A stretch of DNA of 64,000 nt. It comes from Cupriavidus basilensis (GTDB taxonomy: Bacteria; Pseudomonadota; Gammaproteobacteria; Burkholderiales; Burkholderiaceae). Within the stretch, counting starts at the first letter, position 1. Each line of letters opens with the position of its first letter. Location: the NCBI RefSeq assembly GCF_000832305.1, contig NZ_CP010536.1:682001-746000 (forward strand). Reading direction: 5' to 3'. Made by a program: the position numbers and the translations under genes. Below, one piece after another: positions 43,713 to 52,788 of the stretch. The notes under the pieces are model-generated. The model worked only from the letters and a program-made list of their open reading frames with translations. It was not told the DNA's origin and did not search any database.

Positions 43713-43727
43713 ATCGCTAAAAACGAT
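43713..43727. promoter_or_regulatory. LysR-box candidate between the PACE gene and its regulator
   Basis: ATCG-N7-CGAT (T-N11-A contained) in the 117-bp divergent spacer, and a direct repeat of TTCTATCG at 43675 and 43710. LysR regulators bind such boxes and usually control the divergent gene. Confidence 0.55.
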
Positions 43728-43759
43728 GGATGGGCAGCGGCCCGTCCCAGGGAATCAAC

Positions 43760-44665
43760 ATGAGCCTCTCGCTCGAACAATTGCAGGCCTTTGCCGCAGC
43801 CGCCGAATGTGGCTCTTTCTCCGCAGCCGCGCGCCGGCTGGGCAAGGCCCAGTCGGTTGTCAGCGCGGCCGTGTCCAATCTCGAGATCGATCTGGGCAAC
43901 CAGTTGTTCGACCGTGGCGGGCGCTATCCCACCCTGACCGCCGCGGGCGAACGCCTGCTGGCCGAGGCGCGCGTGATCCTGGAGCGTTGCGAGCATTTCC
44001 GTGGCGTGGCCAAGAGCCTGGGCGAGGGCGTGGAAAGCCGCCTGGTGCTGGCGGTGGACGAACTCTATCCGGAGGAAACCCTGGGTGTGATGCTGGAGGA
44101 GTTCTCCGCGCGCTTCCCGGCGGTGGAGCTGGAGCTGCTGTTTCCTTTGATGGAAGACGTCAGCCGGCTGGTGCTGGAGCGTTGCGCCGACCTAGGCATC
44201 ATGTGGCGCCAGGAGGTGCTTCCGCCGGAGCTGGGTTTCCGCGCGCTGGGCTGGGTGCCGATGCGGATCATCTGTGCCCCCGACCATCCGCTTGCGGACC
44301 AGCGCGTGGGCTGGGAGGAACTCAAGCGCTACCGGCAGTTGATGGTGGCCACCCGCACCGACAGCGAGGAAAAGATGCGGCTGCGCGTGGCCGCCGAAGT
44401 CTGGTGGGTGGAGAGCCAGTGGGTCATCGTTGAGCTGGTCAAGCGCCGGCTGGGCTGGGCCTTCGTGCCCTGGCACGTGGCGGCCAACTCGCCGGCGGGC
44501 ACGCAACTGGTGTCGCCCGCGCTGGAGTTCGACGACCAGGACTGGCCGGTGGCGATGGAGCTGGTGTGGCACAAGCAGCGGCCGCTCGGCAAGGCCGCCA
44601 CCTGGCTCAAGGAGCGGGTGAGCAAGCAGCCGCTGCCGCGTCCCGAGGTGCGCGCCCGGCCGTAG
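43760..44665 (+). CDS. LysR-family transcriptional regulator
   Basis: A 301-residue LysR-type regulator: N-terminal winged HTH (MSLSLEQLQAFAAAAECGSF, AAARRLGKAQSVVSAAVSNL) and C-terminal substrate-binding fold of the PBP2 type (residues about 90-290). ATG 43760 preferred over an upstream in-frame start. The gene is divergent from the PACE exporter and very likely its ligand-dependent activator, as AceR is for AceI. Ends tail to tail with the TctC gene. Confidence 0.93.
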   Translation: MSLSLEQLQAFAAAAECGSFSAAARRLGKAQSVVSAAVSNLEIDLGNQLFDRGGRYPTLTAAGERLLAEARVILERCEHFRGVAKSLGEGVESRLVLAVDELYPEETLGVMLEEFSARFPAVELELLFPLMEDVSRLVLERCADLGIMWRQEVLPPELGFRALGWVPMRIICAPDHPLADQRVGWEELKRYRQLMVATRTDSEEKMRLRVAAEVWWVESQWVIVELVKRRLGWAFVPWHVAANSPAGTQLVSPALEFDDQDWPVAMELVWHKQRPLGKAATWLKERVSKQPLPRPEVRARP

Positions 44666-44722
44666 CGATGCCGGCAGCTTCCCGGCGTCATCGGTGTTAT
44701 CGGGGTCATCGGGCTGTCGGCA

Positions 44723-45700
44723 CTATCGGGTCAGCCCGAATTCCTTGGCCAGCGTGCGATAGCGCTGCACCGTTCGCTGCACATAGGTATCCAGGTCAGC
44801 GCCGCCCAGGTCGGCCGGGAACAGGCCTTGCTCCGCGCGCAGCCGGGCGAATGCCGGGCTGGCCTGCAGGCGTTCGAAGCGCTCGGCCCAGCGCTGGTAG
44901 TCCGCCTGCGCAACCTTGGGGCCCATGTAGAAGCCGCGCAGGATGGGCCAGACGATGTCGAAGCCCTGCTCGCGCGCGGTGGGCACACCGGCCAGCCTGC
45001 CGGGCAGGCGCTGCGCCGCCAGCACGGCCAGGATGCGGATGCCGCCGGCGCCGAGCTGCATGGCGGCCTCCGATGCGTCGCCGGACACCGCCTGGACGTG
45101 CCCGCCCTGCAGTGCCGTGAACGCCTCGCCGCCACCCTCGAAACCCACGAAGCGCATGCGCTTGTAGCCCACGCCGGCCTGCCGCGCCACCATCGCGGCC
45201 TTCATCCAGTCCTGGTTGCCGATGGTGCCGCCGGCCCCGAACAGTACCTGGTCCGGATCCGACCTGAGCGCGGCCACCAGGTCCTTCAGGGTCTTGAAGG
45301 GCGAATCGGCGCGTACCGCTATCACGCCGTAATCGGTGCCGAGCGCGCCAACCCAGCGCACGTCCGCCGCGCCATACTTGCCGAACTTGCCTTGGGCCAG
45401 CGCCAGCAGGGAGCCGTCTGAAAATGCGACGATGGTGTCGGGCTCGGCGGGGCGTTGCGCCACGATGCTGTTGTAGGCCACCGCGCCGATGCCGCCCGGC
45501 ATGTAGGCCAGCCGCACCGGCTGCTCGGTGAACCCGGCTTCGAGCAGCGCGCGCTGCGCCAGCTTGCAGGTCAGGTCGAAGCCGCCGCCGGGCTTGGCGG
45601 GCACGATGCATTCCGGCGCGGCGGCCGCCGGCCGCGCGCAGGCAGCGGCGAGGGCGAGCGCCGCGCAGGCAAAGCGCAGGGCGGCCAGGACGTGGCGCAT
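44723..45700 (-). CDS. TctC/Bug-family periplasmic binding protein (orphan, next to TctDE)
   Basis: A 325-residue exported solute receptor with a signal peptide (AALALAAACARPAAA, cleaved before PECIVPAKPG) and the Bug-type pattern: CIVPAKPGGGFDLTCKLAQR, GAVAYNSIVAQRPAEPDTIV and GGTIGNQDWMKAAMVAR. No TctA or TctB membrane components lie nearby. The gene is divergent, 125 bp apart, from an OmpR-type regulator and a sensor kinase of the TctD/TctE type. Known examples exist where such a receptor feeds the kinase, so a sensing role is likely. Confidence 0.88.
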   Translation of the reverse strand: MRHVLAALRFACAALALAAACARPAAAAPECIVPAKPGGGFDLTCKLAQRALLEAGFTEQPVRLAYMPGGIGAVAYNSIVAQRPAEPDTIVAFSDGSLLALAQGKFGKYGAADVRWVGALGTDYGVIAVRADSPFKTLKDLVAALRSDPDQVLFGAGGTIGNQDWMKAAMVARQAGVGYKRMRFVGFEGGGEAFTALQGGHVQAVSGDASEAAMQLGAGGIRILAVLAAQRLPGRLAGVPTAREQGFDIVWPILRGFYMGPKVAQADYQRWAERFERLQASPAFARLRAEQGLFPADLGGADLDTYVQRTVQRYRTLAKEFGLTR

Positions 45701-45825
45701 CGATTCTCCTCGGGGGGTGAGTGGACGGCTGACAGCTTACCGGGAAATCCCGAAAAATCCGCTGGCTGGCGACGCGAAAATCAGGCATAACAAATCGCCG
45801 CCAAGAAGCAGGAGAACCCCCTTTC

Positions 45826-46527
45826 ATGAGAGTACTGCTGGTCGAGGACCACGATGAACTGGCCACCTGGGTGATGCAGGCGCTGCGCGCGCTGCATTTC
45901 ACCGTGGAGCGCGCGGCCGACGCGGCTAGCGCGGAATCCCTGCTGTTCAGCACGCACGCCGGCAGCGCGGGCGGGGCCGGCAGTGACTACGCGCTGGTGC
46001 TGCTGGACCTGACCCTGCCCGACCGCGACGGCCTGGACCTGCTCGCGCGCCTGCGCGCTCGCGGCTGCCGCGTGCCGGTGATGATCCTGACCGCGCGCGG
46101 CGAAGTGGGCGACCGGGTCAAGGGCCTGGACCTGGGTGCCGACGACTACATGGCCAAGCCCTTCGACCTGGCCGAGTTCGAGGCGCGCGTGAAGGCGCTG
46201 TTGCGCCGCGCGCGCCAGACCGAGGCGCCGCTGGTGGTGTGCGGCGGCCTGGGGTTCGATACGGTGTCGCGCCATTTCCAGGTGGGCGGCGTGCCGCTGG
46301 CGCTGACGCCGCGCGAGCATGCGGTGCTGGAGATACTGATGACGCCGCCCGGCAAGACCGTCAGCAAGGACCGCATCTACGCCAGCATCTTCACCCTGGC
46401 CGACGACACCCAGCCGGATGTGATCGAGGTCTACGTGCATCGCCTGCGCCGCAAGCTCGACGGCTCGGGCGCCGCCATCGTGACCTTGCGCGGGCTGGGC
46501 TACGTGCTGGAGCCCAGCGTTGGCTGA
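45826..46527 (+). CDS. OmpR-family response regulator (TctD-like)
   Basis: A 233-residue regulator: receiver domain with acidic pocket VEDHD and phospho-acceptor Asp61 (LVLLDLTLPDRDG), Thr and Lys (MILTARGE, AKPFDLAEF), then the OmpR-type winged helix (residues about 130-230). The receiver contains a short insertion (STHAGSAGGAGSD) between helix 2 and strand 3 not seen in most relatives. A CAGGAG ribosome site precedes the ATG. It overlaps the sensor gene by eight bases. Usual role: induction of tricarboxylate uptake. Confidence 0.9.
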   Translation: MRVLLVEDHDELATWVMQALRALHFTVERAADAASAESLLFSTHAGSAGGAGSDYALVLLDLTLPDRDGLDLLARLRARGCRVPVMILTARGEVGDRVKGLDLGADDYMAKPFDLAEFEARVKALLRRARQTEAPLVVCGGLGFDTVSRHFQVGGVPLALTPREHAVLEILMTPPGKTVSKDRIYASIFTLADDTQPDVIEVYVHRLRRKLDGSGAAIVTLRGLGYVLEPSVG

Positions 46528-47947
46528 GCCGCGCAAGCGCGCCGCCAGCCTGCGCGCGCGCCTGCTGTGGTGGCTGATCCCGCCCATGCTGGCGCTGCAG
46601 GCCGCGTACGGCGTGGTGGCTTACTCCAATGCGCTGGAGTCCGCCAACCAGGCCTATGACCGCACCTTGCTGGCATCGGCGCGCAATATCTCCGAGCGCA
46701 TCACGCTGACCCCCGAAGGCGTGCGCGTGGACGTGCCGTATATCTCGCTCGATACCTTCGAGGTGGGCATGAACGCCACCATGTTCTACCGCGTCAGCGG
46801 CGTGCATGGCGAGTTCGTCTCGGGCTACGACGACCTGCCGCCGTTCGATGCCAGCCAGCCGCGCACCAAGCTGTATCCCGCGCTGGTGAGCTTCTACGAC
46901 CGCACCTACCGTGGCCAGCCGATCCGCATCGCCGCGCTGCGCCAGCCGGTGATGGACGCCAGCGGCACGCGCGGCGGCATGGCCTTGATCGAGGTGGGCG
47001 AGACGCTGGACTCGCGCCAGGCGCTGACGCGCAACATCCTGTTCGATGTGCTGTGGGGCCAGCTGATGCTGGTGCTGGCCGCGGTGCTGGTGATCTGGCT
47101 GTTCACGCGGCGCGCGCTGGCACCGCTCGATGCGCTGCGCGAAGCAGTGGCGCAACGCCAGCCCGGCGCCACCACGCCGCTGCCGCTCGACAGCGCCCCG
47201 CGCGAGACCGCGCCGCTGGTGGAAGCCATGAACGGCTACATGGCGCGGCTGGAACAGGTGCTTGCCGCGCAGCGCCGCTTTATCGCCGACGCGGCGCACC
47301 AGTTGCGCACGCCGCTAGCCGTGCTGCACACGCAGGCCCAGCTGGCCGCGCGCGAGCACGATCCCGACGAGCAACGGCGCATCGCGCAGGGCCTGGCCGA
47401 CAGCACCGCGCGCATGGCCGCGCTGGCCGACCGCCTGCTGTCGATGGCGCGTGCCGCGCACGGCGGGGCCGAGGCGCCGCGCGCGCTGGACCTCGCGGCG
47501 TTGGTGAAAGAGGTCTGCCTCGAGCTAACGCCCGCCGCGCGTGCGCGCCGCATCGACCTGGGCTTCGAAGGCGAGGGCGCGCAGCCAGTGCGCGGCACCG
47601 ATCTGCTGCACGAGCTGGTGACCAACCTGGTCGACAACGCCCTGCGCTATACGCCATCGGGCGGCATGGTCACGGCGCGTGTCTTGCGCGCGGGCGAGGC
47701 GGTAGTACTGGAAGTGGAGGACGACGGCCCCGGCATTCCCGCCGCGCAACGCGCGGCGGTGCTGGAGCCGTTCTACCGGGGCAAGGCGGCGGGTTTGAAG
47801 GCGCCTGGTGAGGCGGCGCCCACTGGCTCGGGGCTTGGCCTGACCATCGTGCGCGACATCGCCGTGGCGCATGGCGCGTCGCTGGTGCTGCTGGATGGCG
47901 CGCACGGCAGGGGCCTGCTGGTGCGGGTGCGCTTCGCGCCGGCATAG
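46520..47947 (+). CDS. Sensor histidine kinase (TctE-like)
   Basis: Membrane kinase of 475 residues starting at a TTG (46520, 8-bp overlap with the regulator). Two transmembrane segments (residues about 14-35 and 180-197) enclose a periplasmic sensor domain; the phospho-acceptor His260 is in FIADAAHQLRTPLAVLHTQA, and the ATPase has N box LVTNLVDNALRYTPSG and G boxes DDGPGIP and GSGLGLTIV. Forms a TctDE pair with the preceding gene and lies opposite a TctC receptor. Substrate sensed probably an organic acid. Confidence 0.92.
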   Translation: MAEPRKRAASLRARLLWWLIPPMLALQAAYGVVAYSNALESANQAYDRTLLASARNISERITLTPEGVRVDVPYISLDTFEVGMNATMFYRVSGVHGEFVSGYDDLPPFDASQPRTKLYPALVSFYDRTYRGQPIRIAALRQPVMDASGTRGGMALIEVGETLDSRQALTRNILFDVLWGQLMLVLAAVLVIWLFTRRALAPLDALREAVAQRQPGATTPLPLDSAPRETAPLVEAMNGYMARLEQVLAAQRRFIADAAHQLRTPLAVLHTQAQLAAREHDPDEQRRIAQGLADSTARMAALADRLLSMARAAHGGAEAPRALDLAALVKEVCLELTPAARARRIDLGFEGEGAQPVRGTDLLHELVTNLVDNALRYTPSGGMVTARVLRAGEAVVLEVEDDGPGIPAAQRAAVLEPFYRGKAAGLKAPGEAAPTGSGLGLTIVRDIAVAHGASLVLLDGAHGRGLLVRVRFAPA

Positions 47948-47991
47948 GGCGGCCGCGAAGGCTCCCACCGCTATTCGCCATTTGCGATCTG

Positions 47992-49491
47992 CTATTGCGT
48001 TGCCGAGCCGCCGGGCGCTGTGCCAGCCGGCGCCGTATTCGACGCGCTATCCGTCTCGATATGCCAACCGCCGCCCAGCGCCTTGATCAACACCGCGCTG
48101 GTGGTGTACTGGCGGCCTAAGATGGTCAAGTAGGTGCGTTCCGCCGTGTAGGCGGTGGTCTGCGCGGTCAGTACGTCCAGCAGGCTGGCGGTGCCGGCGC
48201 GGTAACGGTTGTTGACCAGGGCCAGCGCATCGCGCGCCGAACGCAGCGCGTCGTTCTGCACCACGCCTTCCTGCTCCAGCAGGCGCGCGCCGGCCAGGTT
48301 GTCCTCGACCTCCTGGAACGCGGCGAGCACCGTCTGGCGGTAGTTGGCCACGGTCTGGTCGTAGGCCGCCACCGCCTGCGCCTTGGCCGCGCTGCGCAGG
48401 CCACCGTCGAACAGCGTGCCTGCCAGCGCCGGGCCGATCGACCACACGCGGTCCGGCAGCGACAGCCAGCGCGCCAGCGTGCCAGCGGAAAGCCCGCCGG
48501 TGGCCGACAGCGACAGCGTCGGGTAATAAGCCGCCTGGGCTACGCCGATCTGCGCGTTGGCCGCGGCCATGCGGCGCTCGGCCGCGCCGATATCGGGCCG
48601 GCGTTCCAGCAGCGCCGACGGCACCGCGACAGGCACGCGCGGCACCGCGGCGGCATAGTCCTGCGGCGCGATGGAGAGGTTGGCCGGTGGCTTGCCGGTC
48701 AGGATGGCAAGGGCGTGCTCGAGCTGCGCGCGCGTGATCTGGATATCGATCTGCTGCGCCTGCGCGGACTTGAGCTGAGTCTCGGATTGCAGCACGTCGG
48801 AGCGCTGGGCGGTGCCGGCCGCGTACTGGTTGCGTACCAGTTGCAGTGACTTCTCGTAGTCGACTACGGTGCGGTCAAGCAAGGCCTTCTGCTGGTCGGC
48901 GATGCGCAGCAGGAAATAGCTCTGCGCCAGCGTGGACTGGGTCGACAGCAAGGTCGAAGCCAGGTCGGACTGGCTGGCCTGCGCGCTGGCTTCGCTGCTT
49001 TCCACCTGCCTGCGCACGCGGCCCCACACATCGATCTCCCAGCTGGCCGACAGCGTGGCGTTCTGGCTGTTGCCGATCAGGCCGCTGCTGCCGCTCGCGC
49101 GGTTCAGCCCGGCAGATGCGCCCACCGTGGGGAAGTAGCCGGCGCGCGCCGATTGCAGCGCGGCCAGCGCCTGCCGGTACTGCGCCTCGGCCGCCTTGAT
49201 GTTCTGGTTGGATACCTGCACCTGCGACATCAGCGTGTCGAGTGCCGGATCGCCGAACACCGCCCACCAGTTGCTGCGCGCGCTGGTATCGCGCGGCTCG
49301 GCCGGTTTCCACTCGCCCCACTGCGAGGTGTCGGCGGGTGCTTCCTTGAAAGCCGGGGTGGCGGGCGCGTCGGGCCGCTTGTAGTCGGGACCCACGGCGC
49401 AGCCGCCCAGCAGCAGGGCGCAGGCTACCGTCAGCACGGTCGCGGGGACGGAGAGGGCAGGGAGGCGAATAAAAGCGTTCATGGATCGCAT
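47992..49491 (-). CDS. NodT/OprM-family outer-membrane efflux lipoprotein
   Basis: Outer-membrane channel of RND pumps. The 499-residue protein has a signal peptide and lipobox LGGC (Cys31 counted from ATG 49491), the family start AVGPDYKRPDAPATPAF and two repeats of the coiled-coil/beta-barrel type (ANAQIGVAQAAYYPTLSLSA; AEAQYRQALAALQSARAGYF). Its start (49491 or 49482) follows the stop of the MdtC-like pump without a gap, so it is the last gene of the mdtABC-type operon and the probable channel of this pump. Confidence 0.93.
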   Translation of the reverse strand: MRSMNAFIRLPALSVPATVLTVACALLLGGCAVGPDYKRPDAPATPAFKEAPADTSQWGEWKPAEPRDTSARSNWWAVFGDPALDTLMSQVQVSNQNIKAAEAQYRQALAALQSARAGYFPTVGASAGLNRASGSSGLIGNSQNATLSASWEIDVWGRVRRQVESSEASAQASQSDLASTLLSTQSTLAQSYFLLRIADQQKALLDRTVVDYEKSLQLVRNQYAAGTAQRSDVLQSETQLKSAQAQQIDIQITRAQLEHALAILTGKPPANLSIAPQDYAAAVPRVPVAVPSALLERRPDIGAAERRMAAANAQIGVAQAAYYPTLSLSATGGLSAGTLARWLSLPDRVWSIGPALAGTLFDGGLRSAAKAQAVAAYDQTVANYRQTVLAAFQEVEDNLAGARLLEQEGVVQNDALRSARDALALVNNRYRAGTASLLDVLTAQTTAYTAERTYLTILGRQYTTSAVLIKALGGGWHIETDSASNTAPAGTAPGGSATQ

Positions 49492-52400
49492 TCAGGGTTC
49501 GAGGCTGATCGTGGCCGCAGGCACGGCGGAGCGGCGCTGGCGCCAGGCTTTCACCTTCAGGCGCCAGCGGTCCAGCGTCAGGTACACCACGGGCGTCGTG
49601 TACAGCGTCAGCAACTGGCTGACCACCAGCCCGCCGACGATGGAGATGCCCAGCGGCGCGCGCAGCTCGGCGCCGTCGCCGTGGCCGATCGCCAGGGGTA
49701 TGGCGCCCAGCAGGGCGGCCATGGTGGTCATCAGGATCGGGCGGAAACGCAGCAGGCAGGCGCGGTAGATGGCGTCACGCGGCGACAGGCCTTCGCGCCG
49801 CTCGGCGTCGATGGCGAAGTCGATCATCATGATGGCGTTCTTCTTGACGATGCCGATCAGCAGGATCACGCCGATCAGCGCGATGATGCTGAAGTCCGTG
49901 CCCGAGGCCAGCAGCGCCAGCAGCGCGCCCACGCCGGCGGACGGCAGCGTGGACAGGATGGTGAGCGGATGCACATAGCTCTCGTACAGCATGCCGAGCA
50001 CGATATAGATGGTGATCAGCGCGGCCAGGATCAGCAGCGGCTGGCTCTTGAGCGAATCCTGGAAGGCTTTGGCGCTGCCCTGGAAGTTGGCCTGCAGCGT
50101 CTCCGGCACGCCGATGCGCGCCATCGCATCCTTGACCATGTCCGTGGCCTGCGATAGCGAGACGCCCTCGGCCAGGTTGAAGGAGATGGTGGAGGCCGCG
50201 AACTGGCCCTGGTGATTGACGCCCAGCGGGGTGCTGGTGGGCGCGAAGTGCGCGAAGGCCGACAGCGGCACCCGCTTGCCGCCGCCCGTGACCACATAGA
50301 TATCCTGGAGCGCATGCGGGCCTTCCAGGTACTCGGGGCTGAGCTCCATCACCACCCGGTACTGGTTGAGCGGATTGTAGATGGTGGACACCAGGCGCTG
50401 GCCGAAGGCATCGTTGAGCACCGCATCGATCTGCTGCGTGGTGACGCCGAGCTTGGACGCGGTGTCGCGGTCGATGATCACCGAGGTCTGCAAGCCCTTG
50501 TCGTTTGTATCGGTGTCGACGTCTTCCAGCCCCTTGAGGTTGGAGATGGCCGCGCGCACCTTGGGCTCCCACTCGCGCAGGACGTCGAGATCGTCCGACT
50601 GCAGCGTGAACTGGTAGGCCGAGCTGCTTTGGCGCCCGCCAATGCGGATGTCCTGCACCGAGGTCAGGAACAGGCTCGCGCCGGGCTCCTTGGCGAGCTT
50701 GACGCGCAGGCGTGCCACGATGGCATCCGCGGAATCGCGCTCGGACAGCGGCTTGAGCGTGACGAACATCTGGCCGGTATTGCGTTGCGAGCCGCCGGTG
50801 AAGCCGGTGACATTGACCACCGCCGGGTCGGACTGCACGATCTTGATGAAGTTATCCAGCTTGGGGCGCATGGCCTGGAACGAGGTGGCCTGGTCGGCAC
50901 GGATAAAGCCGATCAGGCGCCCCGTATCCTGCTGCGGGAAGAAGCCCTTGGGCACGATCGTGTAGAGCCAGACATTGAGGCCGATGGTGGCCAGCAGCAC
51001 CAGCCACACCAGCGCGCTGTGGCGCAGCGCCACCGCCAGCGTGCGTGAGTACCCATCGTGCATCCAGGCGAACACCCGCTCGCTGGCGCGGTAGAGACGC
51101 CCCTGGCGCTCGGGGCGCACCGGCTTGAGCAGGCGCGCGCACATCATCGGCGTGGCCGTGAGCGAGACCACCAGCGACACCAGGATCGCCACCGACAAGG
51201 TGATGGCGAACTCCTGGAACAGCCGCCCGACGATGCCGCCCATCATCAGCAGCGGGATGAACACCGCGATCAGCGACAAGCTCATCGACAGCACCGTGAA
51301 GCCGACTTCGCGCGAGCCCTTGAGCGCGGCTTCGAGCGGCTTCATGCCTTCCTCGATGTGCCGCGAGATGTTCTCCAGCACCACGATGGCGTCATCCACC
51401 ACAAAGCCGGTGGCGACCGTGAGCGCCATCAGCGACAGGTTGTTGAGCGAGAAGCCCGCCAGGTACATCACCGAGAAGGTGCCGATCAGCGACACCGGCA
51501 CCGCCACGCTAGGGATCAGCGTGGCGCGCACATTGCGCAGGAACAGGAACACCACCATGATCACCAGCGCCACCGAGATCATCAGGGTGTGCTCCACCTC
51601 GCGCAGCGAGCCGCGGATGGTGGGGGTGCGGTCCATCATCACTTCCATCTTGATGGCGGACGGGATCATCTGCTGCAGCGACGGCAGCATCTCGGTGACG
51701 CGGTCCACCGTCTCGATGATGTTGGCGCCGGGAGAGCGGTTGAGCACCAGCAGCACTGAGGGCTGGCCGTTGGCGGAGCCGGCGTTGCGGATGTCCTGCA
51801 CCGAGTCGGTCACCCGCGCCACGTCCGACAGCCGGATCGGCACCGCGAAGGCGTTCGGGCCGCGGCTGCTGGCGTTGCCGCCGGTGGCGCCGGTGGAAAT
51901 GGTGGTGGTGCCGCTGCTGGTGGTCAGCGTGGTGGTGGTGACGCCGTTGACGGTCTTGGTGCTGACGCCGCCGCCCGCGGTGGCGTTGGCCGTGCTGGCG
52001 ATCAGCGCGCCGGCCGAGGCCGACGAGTAGGTGCCCGGCGTGGCGTAGCGCACGATCAGCGGCATGTAGTCCGCCGCCTTCATGGCCTGGTCGTTGGCGT
52101 AGACCTGCCAGTTGGTGGTGGTGTTTTCGAGCGAGCCGAGCGGACGGTTGGCGTTGGTGGCGCTGATGGTGTTGCGCACATCCTCCAGCGAGACCCCGTA
52201 CTTGTTGAGCGCCGTGGGGTTGAGCTCCACCCGCACCGCCGGCAGCGACGAGCCGCCGATGGTGACCTGGCCCACGCCCTCGATCTGCGACATCTTCTGC
52301 GCCAGGATGGTCGAGGCCGCATCGTAGAGCTGGCCGCGCGTCATGGTGGGCGAAGTCAGCGCGATGATCATGATCGGCGCGTCGGCCGGGTTGACCTTGC

Positions 52401-52788
52401 GGTACGTCGGGTTGCTCGGCAGGCTGGTGGGCAGCGTGGCGCGCGAGGCGTTGATGGCGGCCTGCACGTCACGCGCGGCGCCGTCGATGTCGCGCGAGAG
52501 CTCGAACTGCATCGTGATGCGGGTCGAGCCCAGCGAACTGCTGGAGGTGATCTCGGTGACGCCGGCAATGGCGCCCAGGGCGCGCTCCAGCGGCGTGGCC
52601 ACGGTAGCGGCCATGGTCTCGGGGCTGGCGCCGGGCAGCGAAGCGGACACCGAGATGGTGGGGAAATCCACCTGCGGCAGCGGCGACACCGGCAGCAGCC
52701 GCAGCGCCGCCAGCCCCGCCAGCAGGATGCCGATGGTCAGCAGCGCGGTGGCGACCGGGCGATGGATGAACGTGGCCGACAGGTTCAT
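49492..52788 (-). CDS. mdtC: RND efflux pump inner-membrane subunit, MdtC-like
   Basis: Resistance-nodulation-division drug pump subunit of the MdtB/MdtC heterotrimer, twelve transmembrane segments, 1098 residues. The N-terminal [20 protein letters not shown], the periplasmic porter domains and the TM4 acidic pair in [20 protein letters not shown] are typical; MdtC proteins are usually near 1030 residues. The extra length is mostly an insertion of about 65 residues at 251-315, rich in Ser, Thr and Gly, just before [12 protein letters not shown] in the docking domain. The start overlaps the MdtB stop in TAATG. Substrates likely include bile acids, novobiocin or detergents by analogy. Confidence 0.93.
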   Translation of the reverse strand: MNLSATFIHRPVATALLTIGILLAGLAALRLLPVSPLPQVDFPTISVSASLPGASPETMAATVATPLERALGAIAGVTEITSSSSLGSTRITMQFELSRDIDGAARDVQAAINASRATLPTSLPSNPTYRKVNPADAPIMIIALTSPTMTRGQLYDAASTILAQKMSQIEGVGQVTIGGSSLPAVRVELNPTALNKYGVSLEDVRNTISATNANRPLGSLENTTTNWQVYANDQAMKAADYMPLIVRYATPGTYSSASAGALIASTANATAGGGVSTKTVNGVTTTTLTTSSGTTTISTGATGGNASSRGPNAFAVPIRLSDVARVTDSVQDIRNAGSANGQPSVLLVLNRSPGANIIETVDRVTEMLPSLQQMIPSAIKMEVMMDRTPTIRGSLREVEHTLMISVALVIMVVFLFLRNVRATLIPSVAVPVSLIGTFSVMYLAGFSLNNLSLMALTVATGFVVDDAIVVLENISRHIEEGMKPLEAALKGSREVGFTVLSMSLSLIAVFIPLLMMGGIVGRLFQEFAITLSVAILVSLVVSLTATPMMCARLLKPVRPERQGRLYRASERVFAWMHDGYSRTLAVALRHSALVWLVLLATIGLNVWLYTIVPKGFFPQQDTGRLIGFIRADQATSFQAMRPKLDNFIKIVQSDPAVVNVTGFTGGSQRNTGQMFVTLKPLSERDSADAIVARLRVKLAKEPGASLFLTSVQDIRIGGRQSSSAYQFTLQSDDLDVLREWEPKVRAAISNLKGLEDVDTDTNDKGLQTSVIIDRDTASKLGVTTQQIDAVLNDAFGQRLVSTIYNPLNQYRVVMELSPEYLEGPHALQDIYVVTGGGKRVPLSAFAHFAPTSTPLGVNHQGQFAASTISFNLAEGVSLSQATDMVKDAMARIGVPETLQANFQGSAKAFQDSLKSQPLLILAALITIYIVLGMLYESYVHPLTILSTLPSAGVGALLALLASGTDFSIIALIGVILLIGIVKKNAIMMIDFAIDAERREGLSPRDAIYRACLLRFRPILMTTMAALLGAIPLAIGHGDGAELRAPLGISIVGGLVVSQLLTLYTTPVVYLTLDRWRLKVKAWRQRRSAVPAATISLEP
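51844..52038 (-). repeat. Coding insertion of Ser/Thr/Gly-rich sequence in the MdtC-like gene
   Basis: The insertion codes for about 65 residues (251-315) such as [12 protein letters not shown] and [18 protein letters not shown], low in complexity and absent from most MdtC homologues. The DNA contains many GGT/GGTG runs on the plus strand. See the pump gene. Confidence 0.6.
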
